Below are positions 34,949 through 43,700 of a DNA stretch of 64,000 bases, one piece after another. Source of the DNA: Streptantibioticus silvisoli (GTDB taxonomy: Bacteria > Actinomycetota > Actinomycetes > Streptomycetales > Streptomycetaceae). The DNA lies in assembly GCF_027947535.2 (NCBI RefSeq), contig NZ_JAAGKO020000009.1, positions 62,001 through 126,000 on the forward strand, in the 5' to 3' direction. The position numbers were made by a program, and so were the translations under genes. Within the stretch, counting starts at the first letter, position 1, and each line of letters starts with the position of its first letter. The notes below the pieces were generated by a model that saw nothing but the letters and a program-made list of their open reading frames with translations, ran no database searches and had not been told where the DNA came from.

Positions 34949-35890
34949 ATGAACGGAAAAGTGCGGCTCGGAGAGTTCCTGCAGACGCGGCGTTCCCAGT
35001 TGCGTCCTGCGGATCTGGGGCTGCCCACCTACGGGGAGCGGCGGCGGGTGCCGGGGCTGCGGCGTGAGGAGTTGGCCCTGCTGGCGGGGGTGAGCGCTTC
35101 GTACTACACCCGACTGGAGCAGGGGCAGTCGCTGAACGCCTCACCGGAGGTGCTGGACGCGATCGCCGGGGCGCTGCGGCTGGACGAGGCCGAGCGGCTG
35201 CACCTGCACAACCTGGCGCGGTCGCCCCAAGGCGCCGCCCGTCGCCGTCGGCCCGTACCGGAGCGGGTGACGGAGGCGACCGCCCAGTTGCTGGAGGCGC
35301 TGGCGGACACCCCGGCGATCGTGATCGGCCGCCGCAGTGACGTCCTGGCGTGGAACCGGCTGGGCCACGCCCTGTTCGCCGGGCACCTGGACCCCGGTTC
35401 CGCCGACCGGCCGGCGGAGCGTCCCAACATGGCGCGGCTGGTGTTCCTCGACGCCCACAGCCGTGACCTGTACGCGGACTGGCCGTGCAAGGCCAGGGCG
35501 GTGGTGGGGAACCTGCGTCTGGTGGCGGGCCAGTACCCGGACGACGCCGCGCTGCACACGCTGGTGGGCGAACTGAGCGCGAAAAGCCCGGACTTCGCCT
35601 CGATGTGGGCCGACCACCGGATCAAGCCCTGCGCCGTCGCCGACTACGAGATGCGCCATCCGCTGGTCGGCCCGCTGACCGTGACCCAGCAGACCTGGAG
35701 CCAGGAGCCGGGCCAGAACTTCGTGGCCGTCACGACGGAACCGGGCTCGCCCGCGCGGTCCGCGCTGGCCCTGCTCGCCCGAGCCGTCACCGCCCAGGCC
35801 GCCGCTCAAGCCGTCACCGCCCAGGCCGTCACCGCCCAAGCCGTCGCTCAGGCCGACCCGGCACGGCCGGGGGCCCGCACCGCCGGCTGA
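34949..35890 (+). CDS. XRE regulator with MmyB-like ligand-binding domain
   Basis: The 313-residue regulator has an N-terminal helix-turn-helix (VPGLRREELALLAGVSASYY, residues 31-50, then TRLEQGQ) and the MmyB-like PAS-type domain to about residue 270 (VLAWNRLGHALFAG). The C-terminal 40 residues are a low-complexity run of AVTAQA repeats, an in-frame microsatellite expansion. The start is ATG at 34949. Regulators of this type often control the adjacent operon, here a secreted beta-propeller and a metallo-beta-lactamase-fold enzyme. Confidence 0.86.
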   Translation: MNGKVRLGEFLQTRRSQLRPADLGLPTYGERRRVPGLRREELALLAGVSASYYTRLEQGQSLNASPEVLDAIAGALRLDEAERLHLHNLARSPQGAARRRRPVPERVTEATAQLLEALADTPAIVIGRRSDVLAWNRLGHALFAGHLDPGSADRPAERPNMARLVFLDAHSRDLYADWPCKARAVVGNLRLVAGQYPDDAALHTLVGELSAKSPDFASMWADHRIKPCAVADYEMRHPLVGPLTVTQQTWSQEPGQNFVAVTTEPGSPARSALALLARAVTAQAAAQAVTAQAVTAQAVAQADPARPGARTAG

Positions 35891-36235
35891 CCCGACACCC
35901 ACCACCACCGGCTGCCCCCGCCGCACACCCCACCACCACCGGCTGGCCCCGCCGACATCCCCCACCGTCGGCTGACCCGCCGACACGCCCCACCACCATC
36001 CGCCGACCAGCCGACACACCCCGCCACCGGGCACCGGGGCCGACCTCACCGGCCCCCGTCCACCGGACACGGCATCCACCGAACAGGACGTCCACCAGAC
36101 ACGACGTCCACCGGACACGGCCGACAACCGGCCGCTGCCCGAAACAGCCGCGGGCGCATCGCGCCCCGAGCACGAACCATCCGTCCACCGTGCGCCGGCG
36201 CGACGCTGCCGCATGCCCGAAAACAAGAAGGCGAC
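35891..36235. other. Gap with imperfect CCACCACCACCGGCTG repeats
   Basis: No gene is seen. Two families of imperfect repeats are visible: CACCACCACCGGCTG at about 35,900-36,000 and GTCCACCGGACACGG at about 36,056-36,120. The ribosome site of the next gene (AGAAGG) lies at the end. Confidence 0.55.
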
Positions 36236-37201
36236 ATGTTCAAGAGACTGTCCAGGACCACCCTTGCGGCTGCTGTCCTTTCCTCGGCCGTGATCGCGAC
36301 GATCGTTCCGGCTTCGGCGTCGGCCGCCTCCGCCCCGCTGAGCAACGCCCGAACCGCCGTGCGCTTCGACCTGGCCAAGGGCCAGACACCGGAGAACATC
36401 GCCCTGGCCCCCGGCGGCGGCGAGTACGTCACCTTCGCCGAGGCCCGCCAGGTCGCGCAGATCTCCCCCACGGGCGTCATCCGTGTCCTGGCCACCCTGC
36501 CGCTGCCCGCCGACGGAGGCGTCCACACCCCGGTCATGGGCTTCCCGCTGACCGTCGGCATCGTTCGCGCCGACGACGGCACCCTGTACTTCCTGTACGC
36601 CACCGGCACCCCCGACCTGACCGGCGTGTGGCGCCTGCGTCCCGGGGGCACACCGCAGCGCATCGCCGCGCTGCCCGCCAACGGTCTGCCCAACGGCCTG
36701 GCCCTGGACCCGCGAACCGGGACCCTCTACGTCACCGACTCCGCCCTCGGCACCATCTGGAGGGTGCCGGTCACCGGCGGCACGGCGACCGCCTGGTCCA
36801 CCGCCCCCGAGCTGGCCTCCACCGGGTTCCTCGGGGCCAACGGCCTGAAGATCCATGACGGGGCGGTGTGGGCCACCAACCTCGACAAGGGCACCGTCCT
36901 GCGCATCCCCGTCCTCCCGGACGGCCGCGCGGGCTCGGTCCGGACCGCGGCCACCGGTCTGTCCGGGATCGACGACTTCGCCTTCACCGGCCGCGGCGAC
37001 GAGATCCTGGCGGCTCTCAACGGTCCCAGCGAGGTCGCCCTCGTACGGCCCGACGGCTCCCACACCATCGTCCTGACCGCGGCCGACGGCCTGCAGAACC
37101 CCACCTCCGTCGCGCTGCGCGGCAACACCGTCTACATCGACAGCGCCGCCTACGTGACAGCCACGAACCCCGATCTCGTCGTCGCCCACCTCAGCCGCTG
37201 A
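36236..37201 (+). CDS. Secreted beta-propeller protein, SMP-30/gluconolactonase-like (ScyD/E type)
   Basis: The 321-residue protein has a signal peptide (residues 1-31, cleavage near ASA-ASA). It then has propeller-type repeats: NIALAPGGGEYVTFAEA, GLPNGLALDPRTGTLYVTDS, GANGLKIHDGAVWATN and NPTSVALRGNTVYIDSA. These resemble SMP-30/gluconolactonase and ScyD/ScyE proteins. It may hydrolyse a lactone outside the cell or only bind a ligand. The start is ATG at 36236 with AGAAGG 5 bases upstream. It is followed by a metallo-beta-lactamase-fold gene on the same strand. Confidence 0.78.
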   Translation: MFKRLSRTTLAAAVLSSAVIATIVPASASAASAPLSNARTAVRFDLAKGQTPENIALAPGGGEYVTFAEARQVAQISPTGVIRVLATLPLPADGGVHTPVMGFPLTVGIVRADDGTLYFLYATGTPDLTGVWRLRPGGTPQRIAALPANGLPNGLALDPRTGTLYVTDSALGTIWRVPVTGGTATAWSTAPELASTGFLGANGLKIHDGAVWATNLDKGTVLRIPVLPDGRAGSVRTAATGLSGIDDFAFTGRGDEILAALNGPSEVALVRPDGSHTIVLTAADGLQNPTSVALRGNTVYIDSAAYVTATNPDLVVAHLSR

Positions 37202-37305
37202 CACCACACCGACCGCGAGCGCGCCCCGGGGGCAGCCCACCGGCTCCCCCGGGCCGGCCGGTCATGGCCCCCGAGCCTGCCCGCCCGCACCTTACGGAGA
37301 ACACC

Positions 37306-38211
37306 ATGCAGCACACGCACACGCTCGAACTCGGCGGCGTCACCGTCACCCGCGTCGAGGAGATGCACGGGCCGCTCATGCCCGCGGACCAGTTCTTCCC
37401 CGACCTGCCCGAGCATGCCTGGCAGGAACACCACGAGATGCTGGTGCCCGACCATCTGGGCCCCGACGACACCGTGGTCCACGTCGCGATACAAACCTGG
37501 CTGCTCCGCAGCGAGGGCAGGACCATCCTGGTCGACACCGGCGTCGGCAACGACAAGACCCGCCCCGCCGTCCCCGCGTGGGACCACCTGCGGCTGGACT
37601 ACCTCGGCAACCTCGCGCGTGCCGGTGTCCGCCCCGAGGACGTCGACCTCGTGATCAACACCCACCTGCACGCCGACCACATCGGCTGGAACACCCGGCT
37701 GGCCGACGGTGCCTGGGTGCCGACCTTCCCCAACGCCACCTACTTGATGCCCAGGGCCGACTTCGATTTCTGGAACCCGGTGAACAACCCGAACATCGCC
37801 GGCGGCGTCAACGAGAACGCCTTCGAGGACAGCATCGCCCCCGTGCACGCCACCGGCCAGGTCCAGCTGTGGGAGGAAGGCCACACCATCGACGGCAACC
37901 TGCGCCTGGAAGCAGCCCCCGGCCACACGCCCGGCTCCAGCGTCGTCAAGCTCAACTCCGGTGACGACCGGGCCCTGTTCGCCGGCGACCTGCTGCACAC
38001 ACCACTACAGGTCATGCACCCCGACCACAGCAGCTGCTTCTGCCAGAACCCGACCGAGGCCCGCGCATCCCGCCACAGGCTGCTCGGCTGGGCCGCGGAC
38101 AACAACGCCCTGGTCCTGCCTGCCCACTTCAGTGGCCACAGTGCCCTCGAAGTCGAGAACAAGGGCAGCGGATTCGCCATCAGGACGTGGGCACCGATCA
38201 CCCGGTACTGA
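37306..38211 (+). CDS. Metallo-beta-lactamase-fold hydrolase
   Basis: The 301-residue enzyme has the zinc motif HxHxDH as NTHLHADHIGW near residues 117-127, then a His in APGHTPGSS, an Asp in FAGDLLHTPLQ and a closing His near PAHFSGH. The arrangement resembles lactonase-like MBL proteins (AidC/AiiA relatives). It has no signal peptide. The start is ATG at 37306 with GGAGA 7 bases upstream. It is probably co-transcribed with the SMP-30-like gene 104 bp upstream. The substrate is unknown. It is the last host gene before the tRNA insertion point. Confidence 0.86.
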   Translation: MQHTHTLELGGVTVTRVEEMHGPLMPADQFFPDLPEHAWQEHHEMLVPDHLGPDDTVVHVAIQTWLLRSEGRTILVDTGVGNDKTRPAVPAWDHLRLDYLGNLARAGVRPEDVDLVINTHLHADHIGWNTRLADGAWVPTFPNATYLMPRADFDFWNPVNNPNIAGGVNENAFEDSIAPVHATGQVQLWEEGHTIDGNLRLEAAPGHTPGSSVVKLNSGDDRALFAGDLLHTPLQVMHPDHSSCFCQNPTEARASRHRLLGWAADNNALVLPAHFSGHSALEVENKGSGFAIRTWAPITRY

Positions 38212-38386
38212 CCCCGCCCCCACCCCGCCGCTCCGGCCACCGCGGAGCGGCGGCAGCCCACGTGGAGCGCATCACGGATCACGGATCGCGTCACGGTTGC
38301 TGGAGGCCGAAGGCGGCCGCTGATTGCGATGCGCAGGCCCCGTATGTCGGTCTCACCCGGCTCCACAAGGTCAGCGGAAAAGGCAA

Positions 38387-38421
38387 AAGCCCCAGGTCAC
38401 GGCGAGTGAGCCCTGGGGCTT
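38387..38421. terminator. Terminator of the host tRNA-Thr gene
   Basis: A 10-bp perfect inverted repeat (38387-38396 and 38412-38421) with arms AAGCCCCAGG and CCTGGGGCTT lies 6 bases from the 3' end of the tRNA fragment. It is placed as expected for a minus-strand tRNA terminator and may also end the metallo-beta-lactamase-fold gene transcript. Confidence 0.8.
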
Positions 38422-38427
38422 CCACAG

Positions 38428-38468
38428 AGCCGCCTAAGGGAATCGAACCCTTGACCTACGCATTACGA
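38428..38468 (-). other. Attachment site: 3' part of tRNA-Thr(CGT)
   Basis: On the minus strand these 41 bases read, 5' to 3', from the anticodon loop (TCGTAA, anticodon CGT) through the anticodon stem 3' side. They continue through the variable loop and a complete T arm (AAGGG-TTCGATT-CCCTT) to the acceptor strand AGGCGGC. The 5' half of the tRNA is missing and the sequence upstream of the anticodon loop does not fold with it. A tRNA 3' fragment beside its native terminator is the classic att junction left by a tyrosine recombinase. The complete tRNA should lie at the other end of the element. Confidence 0.85.
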
Positions 38469-38585
38469 GGGGGTGCGGGATCGTGGTGGGTGGTGCCGGG
38501 CGATGGCGTCGGGTCCCGTCTTCCCTGGTCAGGGACTTGCCGACGTCACGGCGGTGACACCCAATCCAGCTGGTGCTGCCTTGTC

Positions 38586-38607
38586 CGCTCACGCATCGCT
38601 CACGCAT
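38586..38607. repeat. Back-to-back 11-bp direct repeat near the att site
   Basis: CGCTCACGCAT occurs twice without a spacer (38586-38596 and 38597-38607), about 120 bp inside the element from the att core. The position and size fit integrase or excisionase arm-type sites. The remaining 38,469-38,699 stretch holds no supported gene. Confidence 0.5.
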
Positions 38608-38699
38608 TTCGCCCAGAGATCCGGGTTCTGACCTGCCCGGTAGCGCCACCCGCGGAGGTGCGTCCTGTGGTTCACGACGGGGCGCCGGAGCACTAGGCG

Positions 38700-39098
38700 T
38701 CAGAGCTTCACGACCACGACGCGGTCTCCGCAGAGCTTGCGCATGTCGTCCTCGTCCGAGGTGAAGATCGTGACCCGGCCGGGCCGCCGAAGGGCCACAG
38801 CGGCAAGCGCGGCGTCGATCGCGTGCTTGTGGCCGTGCAGTCCGGCGCCCTGGAGGAGGTCGATGGCGTCGTTGGCGATCTGCTCGGTCACCGGTTCCAC
38901 GCGCAGCCGCGACAGCGCCCACCGCCAAGCCGGCCTGTGGAGCTTGGCGTGATAGGCCTCGACGAGGGTCATCGACGTGGTAACGACGGGGATGTCGGAG
39001 CGGTCGGCGTCCTTGAGGCGCAGGCCCATGCGGCGGTCGCCGCGTACCCACTGCGACAGGCCTTCACTGTCGAGAAGGTAGACCTGTCCGTCGCTCAC
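38700..39098 (-). CDS. PIN-domain protein, VapC-like toxin
   Basis: The 132-residue protein has the PIN ribonuclease pattern: LLDSEGLSQW with an N-terminal acidic residue, TTSMTLVEAY with the second acidic position, then GLHGHKHAIDAALAAVALR and FTSDEDDMRKLC with further acids. VapC toxins cut tRNA or rRNA. The start GTG at 39098 overlaps the antitoxin stop (GTGA), so the pair is coupled. The first acidic residue is D10 in LLDSE. One of the usual four acids (in AIDA) is present. Toxicity is inferred. Confidence 0.82.
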   Translation of the reverse strand: MSDGQVYLLDSEGLSQWVRGDRRMGLRLKDADRSDIPVVTTSMTLVEAYHAKLHRPAWRWALSRLRVEPVTEQIANDAIDLLQGAGLHGHKHAIDAALAAVALRRPGRVTIFTSDEDDMRKLCGDRVVVVKL

Positions 39099-39382
39099 GC
39101 GGCCTCTCCGGAAGACCGTGTCCCCTTCCGTGCGCGCTCCTCACGCTCAGCGTGGGCGCGCTCGATCTCCTTGCGCTCGGCCTCTGCCTCCGCCAGTTCA
39201 TCCGCCGTGACGGGACCGTATTCGGACTCCCACCAGTCGACGCCCTCGTGCAGCCGCTCCCGCTCGCGCTGACGCTCGACTGCCTGCGTGACGTAGCGGC
39301 TGAAACCGCCGGGGCCGACCTCGGAGCGGATCTCCTCGGCGAGCTCCTCTGGCAAGGTCACGGTGTATTTCTTCGTTGCCAT
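39095..39382 (-). CDS. Ribbon-helix-helix-type antitoxin
   Basis: The 95-residue protein starts with a beta strand and helix typical of CopG/ribbon-helix-helix regulators (KKYTVTLPEELAEEIRSEVG, then SRYVTQAVERQ) and ends in a long charged helix. It would neutralise the PIN protein and bind the promoter. An in-frame ATG at 39394 would add MVNG. Both starts fall inside a GGTATGG direct repeat (39379-39385 and 39391-39397), which may be the operator. The gene is upstream of the toxin and overlaps it by 4 bases. Confidence 0.78.
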   Translation of the reverse strand: MATKKYTVTLPEELAEEIRSEVGPGGFSRYVTQAVERQRERERLHEGVDWWESEYGPVTADELAEAEAERKEIERAHAEREERARKGTRSSGEAA

Positions 39383-39499
39383 ACCATTGACCATACCGCG
39401 TGGCCGGCTAAGCGACCACCGTGTGCCCCGGCGCCCGAGCGAAGAAGGCCCGCAACAGACGGGCTGAGATGTGTCGATCGCCGGGCACCGGTCGGCGGG

Positions 39500-40009
39500 T
39501 CACCCTTCTGGTGGACCGCTGGTCGGCCGGCATCCGTGGTCGTAGACGGTGACCGGGATGTCGGCGGTGGCGAGGCGGGCGACAATCAACGGCTCAATGC
39601 GCTCTCATGTGCCGTCCGCCAGGCCGCAACCGATCCGTGGCACGTGGACGGACGCGTTCAACGTGGTGGCCCGGGCGGCGACAGTTCCGAGGGCGGTGTC
39701 GATGGCTTCGTAGCGTACGGGTACGCCCTTACTGCCGGTGCGCGTGCCGTGCTGGCCGATCATGTTGACCACCCACAGCAGCCGATCCACCTGGACGACC
39801 TGCACGGCGCCCAGGCCGAAGTCGTTCTTCGCGCGCTCCCGGTGCCAGTGCCGATAGCCGGCTTCCGGTTCGGGCCAGCGCTTGGAGATCGCGAGCACGA
39901 AGCCCTTACCCCAGCCGCCCATGTCGTTGCAGACGTGCGCGATCACCTTCGGGCCCTTGCCCAGCGGTGTCGTCGCGTCACCGCGTACGTAGTCGATCCC
40001 CGTCCCCAT
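39500..40009 (-). pseudogene. Macro-domain (ADP-ribose-binding) protein interrupted by a nonsense codon
   Basis: From ATG 40009 (or TTG 40039) the frame encodes a Poa1p-type macro domain: VRGDATTPLGKGPKVIAHVCND, then GGWGKGFVLAISKRWPEPE, and the closing HVPRIGCGLADGT. There a TGA at 39605-39607 stops it. The same frame then continues for 34 residues (ERIEPLIVARLATADIPVTV and onward) to a second TGA at 39500. Family members carry Trp at the stop position (GG-K/T-W-ERIEPLI), so one TGG-to-TGA change explains the break. The truncated protein loses the last strand and helix of the fold. Macro domains process ADP-ribosylated substrates. Confidence 0.82.
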
Positions 40010-40039
40010 GTCCGCGAAGCTATCCGGCTGCGCCGACAA

Positions 40040-40523
40040 CGGGTGATGCTCGGTTGCGCCCTGCGGAACCGCGTCAGGGCGCGAGGTGCCCCATCCTCTG
40101 CCTCACGGGCGGTCCGTGGGCCGGGCCACCAAGCTCACCCGAGGACGTCTAGGACTCTCCGGGCGGCGTCATGGTCGGGCTCGGAGCGGGAGAGAACGTC
40201 ACGGTGTCGAGTTCGACGGACAGCCGCCGCGACAACTTCGCCTCCGCTGGCTGACGCGGAACGGCTGCCGAGCCGGCGTAGATGCTCAGGTACCACGCCG
40301 ACGAGGTCCCGGCAGGGGTGGGGTCGGGTTGGCGCGGGCCTTATCCGGGGTGATGTCGTGAGTGCAAGGGGGACGGCAGGATCCGGCGCGGGGGAACCGG
40401 TCCTGGTCTCGGCGGCGGGCGGTGCCACGCGACGGGCCAGTCGCAAAGCGTCGGTAGCGTCCGTGTCGCTCACGCGCCCCGCGCAACAATAAATCCACGC
40501 ACCCACCCCGGAGGTTCGGCTTC
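40040..40523. other. Region before the restriction island, no supported gene
   Basis: No gene is recognised. A minus-strand frame (40,135-40,506) has some natural-looking C-terminal codons (SRSEPDHDAARRVLDVLG) and may be a gene remnant, but I cannot assign it. The last 40 bases (GCAACAATAAATCC, then CCGGAGG at 40,508) carry the probable promoter and the ribosome site of the helicase gene. Confidence 0.45.
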
Positions 40524-43500
40524 ATGGTCCCCAGCGATGCAGGCAACGCGATCGACCGGTTACGCAAGCACCTGACCGGCGCCACACGCCTGGACTCGCT
40601 GTCGGAGTCGTTCTCCCTCTTTGTCTACGAGGCGCTCCAGGACGAGCTGACCGACGTCGAACTGCGTCTGCTCCTGCACGGCCACAGCCTCGAAGAGTTC
40701 CCTCTCAATGGGCTTGAGGAGGAGAACCTCAAGCGTGCACGACTGGACCAACACCGCATCGCCCGCGCGTTCGTTACCTGGGCCAAAGGACACCTCCGGG
40801 CAAGAACGCTTAAGCGGCGCACTCGCGGCACCTGGACGAGCGTCGACGGCCCGTTCCCCTATGCAGTCGACGGTGCGGGCCTTGAAGCCGAGAGCCTTGG
40901 CCTGGTGGCATCCCAAAATCTGTACTTCCCCCTGGAGACGACGGATGCGGACAAGGTGTCACAGACCATCGCCAACTTCGAGCGGATGTGGTGCGACGAC
41001 GTAACCACTGGCTCTATCCAGGAGGAATTCCTCGCCGCTGCCCGGGCCCTCTTCGAGAACAGGGCTCCCGAGTCCGTCTACCTACGCGTCTTGACCTCCC
41101 TGTTCAAGGACTTTGTCGACGAGGCCGGCGAGGAGACTGCCGAGCGTGGCAAGACCGGATTCTATGATTCCGTCGTATGGAAAAAGCTCTACAAGTTCCA
41201 GCGCGACGGCGTGCTCGGCGCGATCGAAAAGCTTGAGCGCCACAACGGCTGTATAATTGCCGACAGCGTAGGCCTGGGGAAAACTTTTGAAGCCCTTGCA
41301 GTGATCAAGTATTACGAGCTGCGCAACGACCGTGTTCTCGTCCTGGCACCCAAGCGGCTACGCGAGAACTGGACTGTTTATCGTGGAAATGACAATCGCA
41401 ATCCGTTGGCCGAGGATCGGTTCCATTACGACGTCCTCAACCACACTGACCTCAGCCGCATCAGCGGGTTATCCGGGGACATTGATCTGGCCAACACTAA
41501 CTGGGGCAACTACGACCTCGTCGTGATTGACGAGTCTCACAACTTCCGCAATAATCCGCAGGTCAAGGGCCGAATTACCCGATACGAACGCCTCATGAAT
41601 GAGGTCTTCAAGAGCGGCGTCAAGACCAAAGTCCTCATGCTTAGTGCCACGCCCGTGAACACACGCCTTGCTGACCTCAAAAACCAGGTTCTGTTTGCCA
41701 CGGAGGGTAACGACCAGGCCCTGGCCACAGACGGGATCAAGAGCATCGCGGCGACCCTGGCCAAGGCGCAGAAGCGCTTTAACGAATGGCAGCGCATGCC
41801 TGCTGCCACCCAGAGCACGAAGTCCCTGGTCGGCACGCTCGGTATGGACTATATACGCCTGCTGGATCTGGTTACGATCGCCCGTTCGCGCAAGCACATA
41901 CAGAAGTACTACGGCACCAAGGATGTAGGAAAATTCCCCGACCGACTGGTCCCGATCAACCTCATCCCGCCCATTGACACGGCCAACGCCATGATTCCGT
42001 TGGAGCAGATCAACCAGTCGATCCTGCGCTTGAACCTGGCAGCCTACAAGCCCACCTCCTACGTCAGCACGAAGTACGAGAGCAAGTACGCCGCCATGTA
42101 CGACCAGAAGGTTCGCACAGGCGGTCAGCGCGTGTGGAAGCAAACCGACCGCGAGAAAAACATCGTCCATCTACTGCGGGTGGGGCTGCTCAAGCGTCTG
42201 GAATCCTCGGTCAACTCCTTGGACAAAACCCTCGGCAAGATCCTCGCCACCATAGACAGCGCGATTGCCAGCATCGACGCTTACGAAGCAACGGGGGACG
42301 AAGGAAACTCCATCGACGGCTTCGCTGACCTGGAGAACATCGACCTCGACGACCCCCAGTTCGAGGACACCGTGGGCGGCAACGTCAAGGTGTTCCTCGC
42401 CGACATCGACCGGATCAGGTGGAGACAGGAACTCCAGCAGGACCGGGACACCGTGGCTGCCCTGCTGTCCGAGGTGAAGGCGGTCGATGTCCCCCGCGAC
42501 GCCAAGCTGGCCCGGCTCAAGCAATTCCTGCGCGACAAGGTCGAATACCCCACCAACGACGGCAACCGCAAGGCCCTGGTTTTCACCGCGTTTAGCGACA
42601 CAGCAGAATATCTCTACGAGCACATAGGCCGCTGGGCCAACGAGGAGCTGGGGGTGCACGTGGCCTTGATCACGGGGCAGACCACCCGGACCACCCTCCC
42701 GATGAAGCGCACCCACATGGTCGACGTGCTCACAGCATTCTCACCGCGCTCCAAGGGCGGCGAACTGATTTCTCCGCAAATTGATATTGTGATTGCGACC
42801 GACGCCATCTCCGAAGGCCAAAATCTTCAGGACTGCGACACGGTGATCAATTACGATATTCACTGGAACCCCGTGCGCATCGTCCAGCGCTTCGGACGCG
42901 TAGACCGCCTGGGTACCATCAACGCCAGCGTCCAGCTCGTCAACTTCTGGCCCAACATGGACCTGGACGCCTACATCAACCTTGAGAAGCGCGTGGCCAG
43001 CCGCATGACTCTTCTGGATGTCTCTGCGACCGGCGAGGAGAACGTCCTGGACGTCATGTCTGGTGAGATGAACGATCTCGACTACCGGCGTAGACAACTG
43101 CAGCAGATGCAGGACACAGCTCCCACTATGGAAGGCCTCGCCGGCGGCCTGAGCATTACAGATCTGACCCTTTCCGACTTCCGCATGGACGCCGCCGCAC
43201 GCCCCCGCGGCGAGATCCAGGAAATCACCGGGTGGCCCCTGGCCCTGTTCGGCGTCACCCGCTTCGACAAGACCCTGGCGGAGGACGGGCTCGCTCCTGG
43301 AGCGGTGTTCCTCCTGCGTGTGCGCGACGACGCGTTCACTTTCTCCAAGGCATATCCACTGGCCCCGTACGTACTCGCCTACGTAATCGACGACGGCAGC
43401 CTCGCCCACTCGATCGAGGAACCCAAACTGGCCCTCGACATCCTGCGCCACCACTGCCTGGGCCATCCCGAACCTGACGCCACCGCCCTCGCGGAATTCG

Positions 43501-43700
43501 AGAGGACAACCCGGTCGGGCAAGTCCATGACGCACTACCGCGGCCTACTGGACGTGGCGGTCCGCGCAGCTTCCGGCAGGGCCGAAGAGAGCATGGTGGC
43601 CTCCCTGTTCTCCGCAGGCCCCTCTCAACTGGGCACGGACGCCACCGCGCCCAGTCTGGAAGCCGTGGACCTGGTCGCATGGGTGGCCGTCATCCCGTGA
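40524..43700 (+). CDS. SNF2/DEAD-like superfamily 2 helicase of a type III restriction island
   Basis: The 1058-residue protein has an N-terminal region of about 220 residues without a clear match. A superfamily 2 ATPase core follows: Walker A in DSVGLGKTFEAL near residues 247-258, motif II as VVIDESHNF near 334-342, and motif III as LMLSATPVN. The helicase C domain has ATDAISEGQNLQDCD and motif VI VQRFGRVDRLG near 790-800. It would translocate on DNA. The start is ATG at 40524 with CCGGAGG about 10 bases upstream. Its TGA overlaps the GTG of the DUF4391 gene. It has lower GC than the host genes and heads a four-gene operon with Mod and Res. Confidence 0.86.
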   Translation: MVPSDAGNAIDRLRKHLTGATRLDSLSESFSLFVYEALQDELTDVELRLLLHGHSLEEFPLNGLEEENLKRARLDQHRIARAFVTWAKGHLRARTLKRRTRGTWTSVDGPFPYAVDGAGLEAESLGLVASQNLYFPLETTDADKVSQTIANFERMWCDDVTTGSIQEEFLAAARALFENRAPESVYLRVLTSLFKDFVDEAGEETAERGKTGFYDSVVWKKLYKFQRDGVLGAIEKLERHNGCIIADSVGLGKTFEALAVIKYYELRNDRVLVLAPKRLRENWTVYRGNDNRNPLAEDRFHYDVLNHTDLSRISGLSGDIDLANTNWGNYDLVVIDESHNFRNNPQVKGRITRYERLMNEVFKSGVKTKVLMLSATPVNTRLADLKNQVLFATEGNDQALATDGIKSIAATLAKAQKRFNEWQRMPAATQSTKSLVGTLGMDYIRLLDLVTIARSRKHIQKYYGTKDVGKFPDRLVPINLIPPIDTANAMIPLEQINQSILRLNLAAYKPTSYVSTKYESKYAAMYDQKVRTGGQRVWKQTDREKNIVHLLRVGLLKRLESSVNSLDKTLGKILATIDSAIASIDAYEATGDEGNSIDGFADLENIDLDDPQFEDTVGGNVKVFLADIDRIRWRQELQQDRDTVAALLSEVKAVDVPRDAKLARLKQFLRDKVEYPTNDGNRKALVFTAFSDTAEYLYEHIGRWANEELGVHVALITGQTTRTTLPMKRTHMVDVLTAFSPRSKGGELISPQIDIVIATDAISEGQNLQDCDTVINYDIHWNPVRIVQRFGRVDRLGTINASVQLVNFWPNMDLDAYINLEKRVASRMTLLDVSATGEENVLDVMSGEMNDLDYRRRQLQQMQDTAPTMEGLAGGLSITDLTLSDFRMDAAARPRGEIQEITGWPLALFGVTRFDKTLAEDGLAPGAVFLLRVRDDAFTFSKAYPLAPYVLAYVIDDGSLAHSIEEPKLALDILRHHCLGHPEPDATALAEFERTTRSGKSMTHYRGLLDVAVRAASGRAEESMVASLFSAGPSQLGTDATAPSLEAVDLVAWVAVIP

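Noticed and set aside
38428..38468. A complete tRNA gene
   Set aside because: The 5' half (acceptor strand, D arm, 5' anticodon stem) is absent; only the 3' part is present, so it is called an att site.
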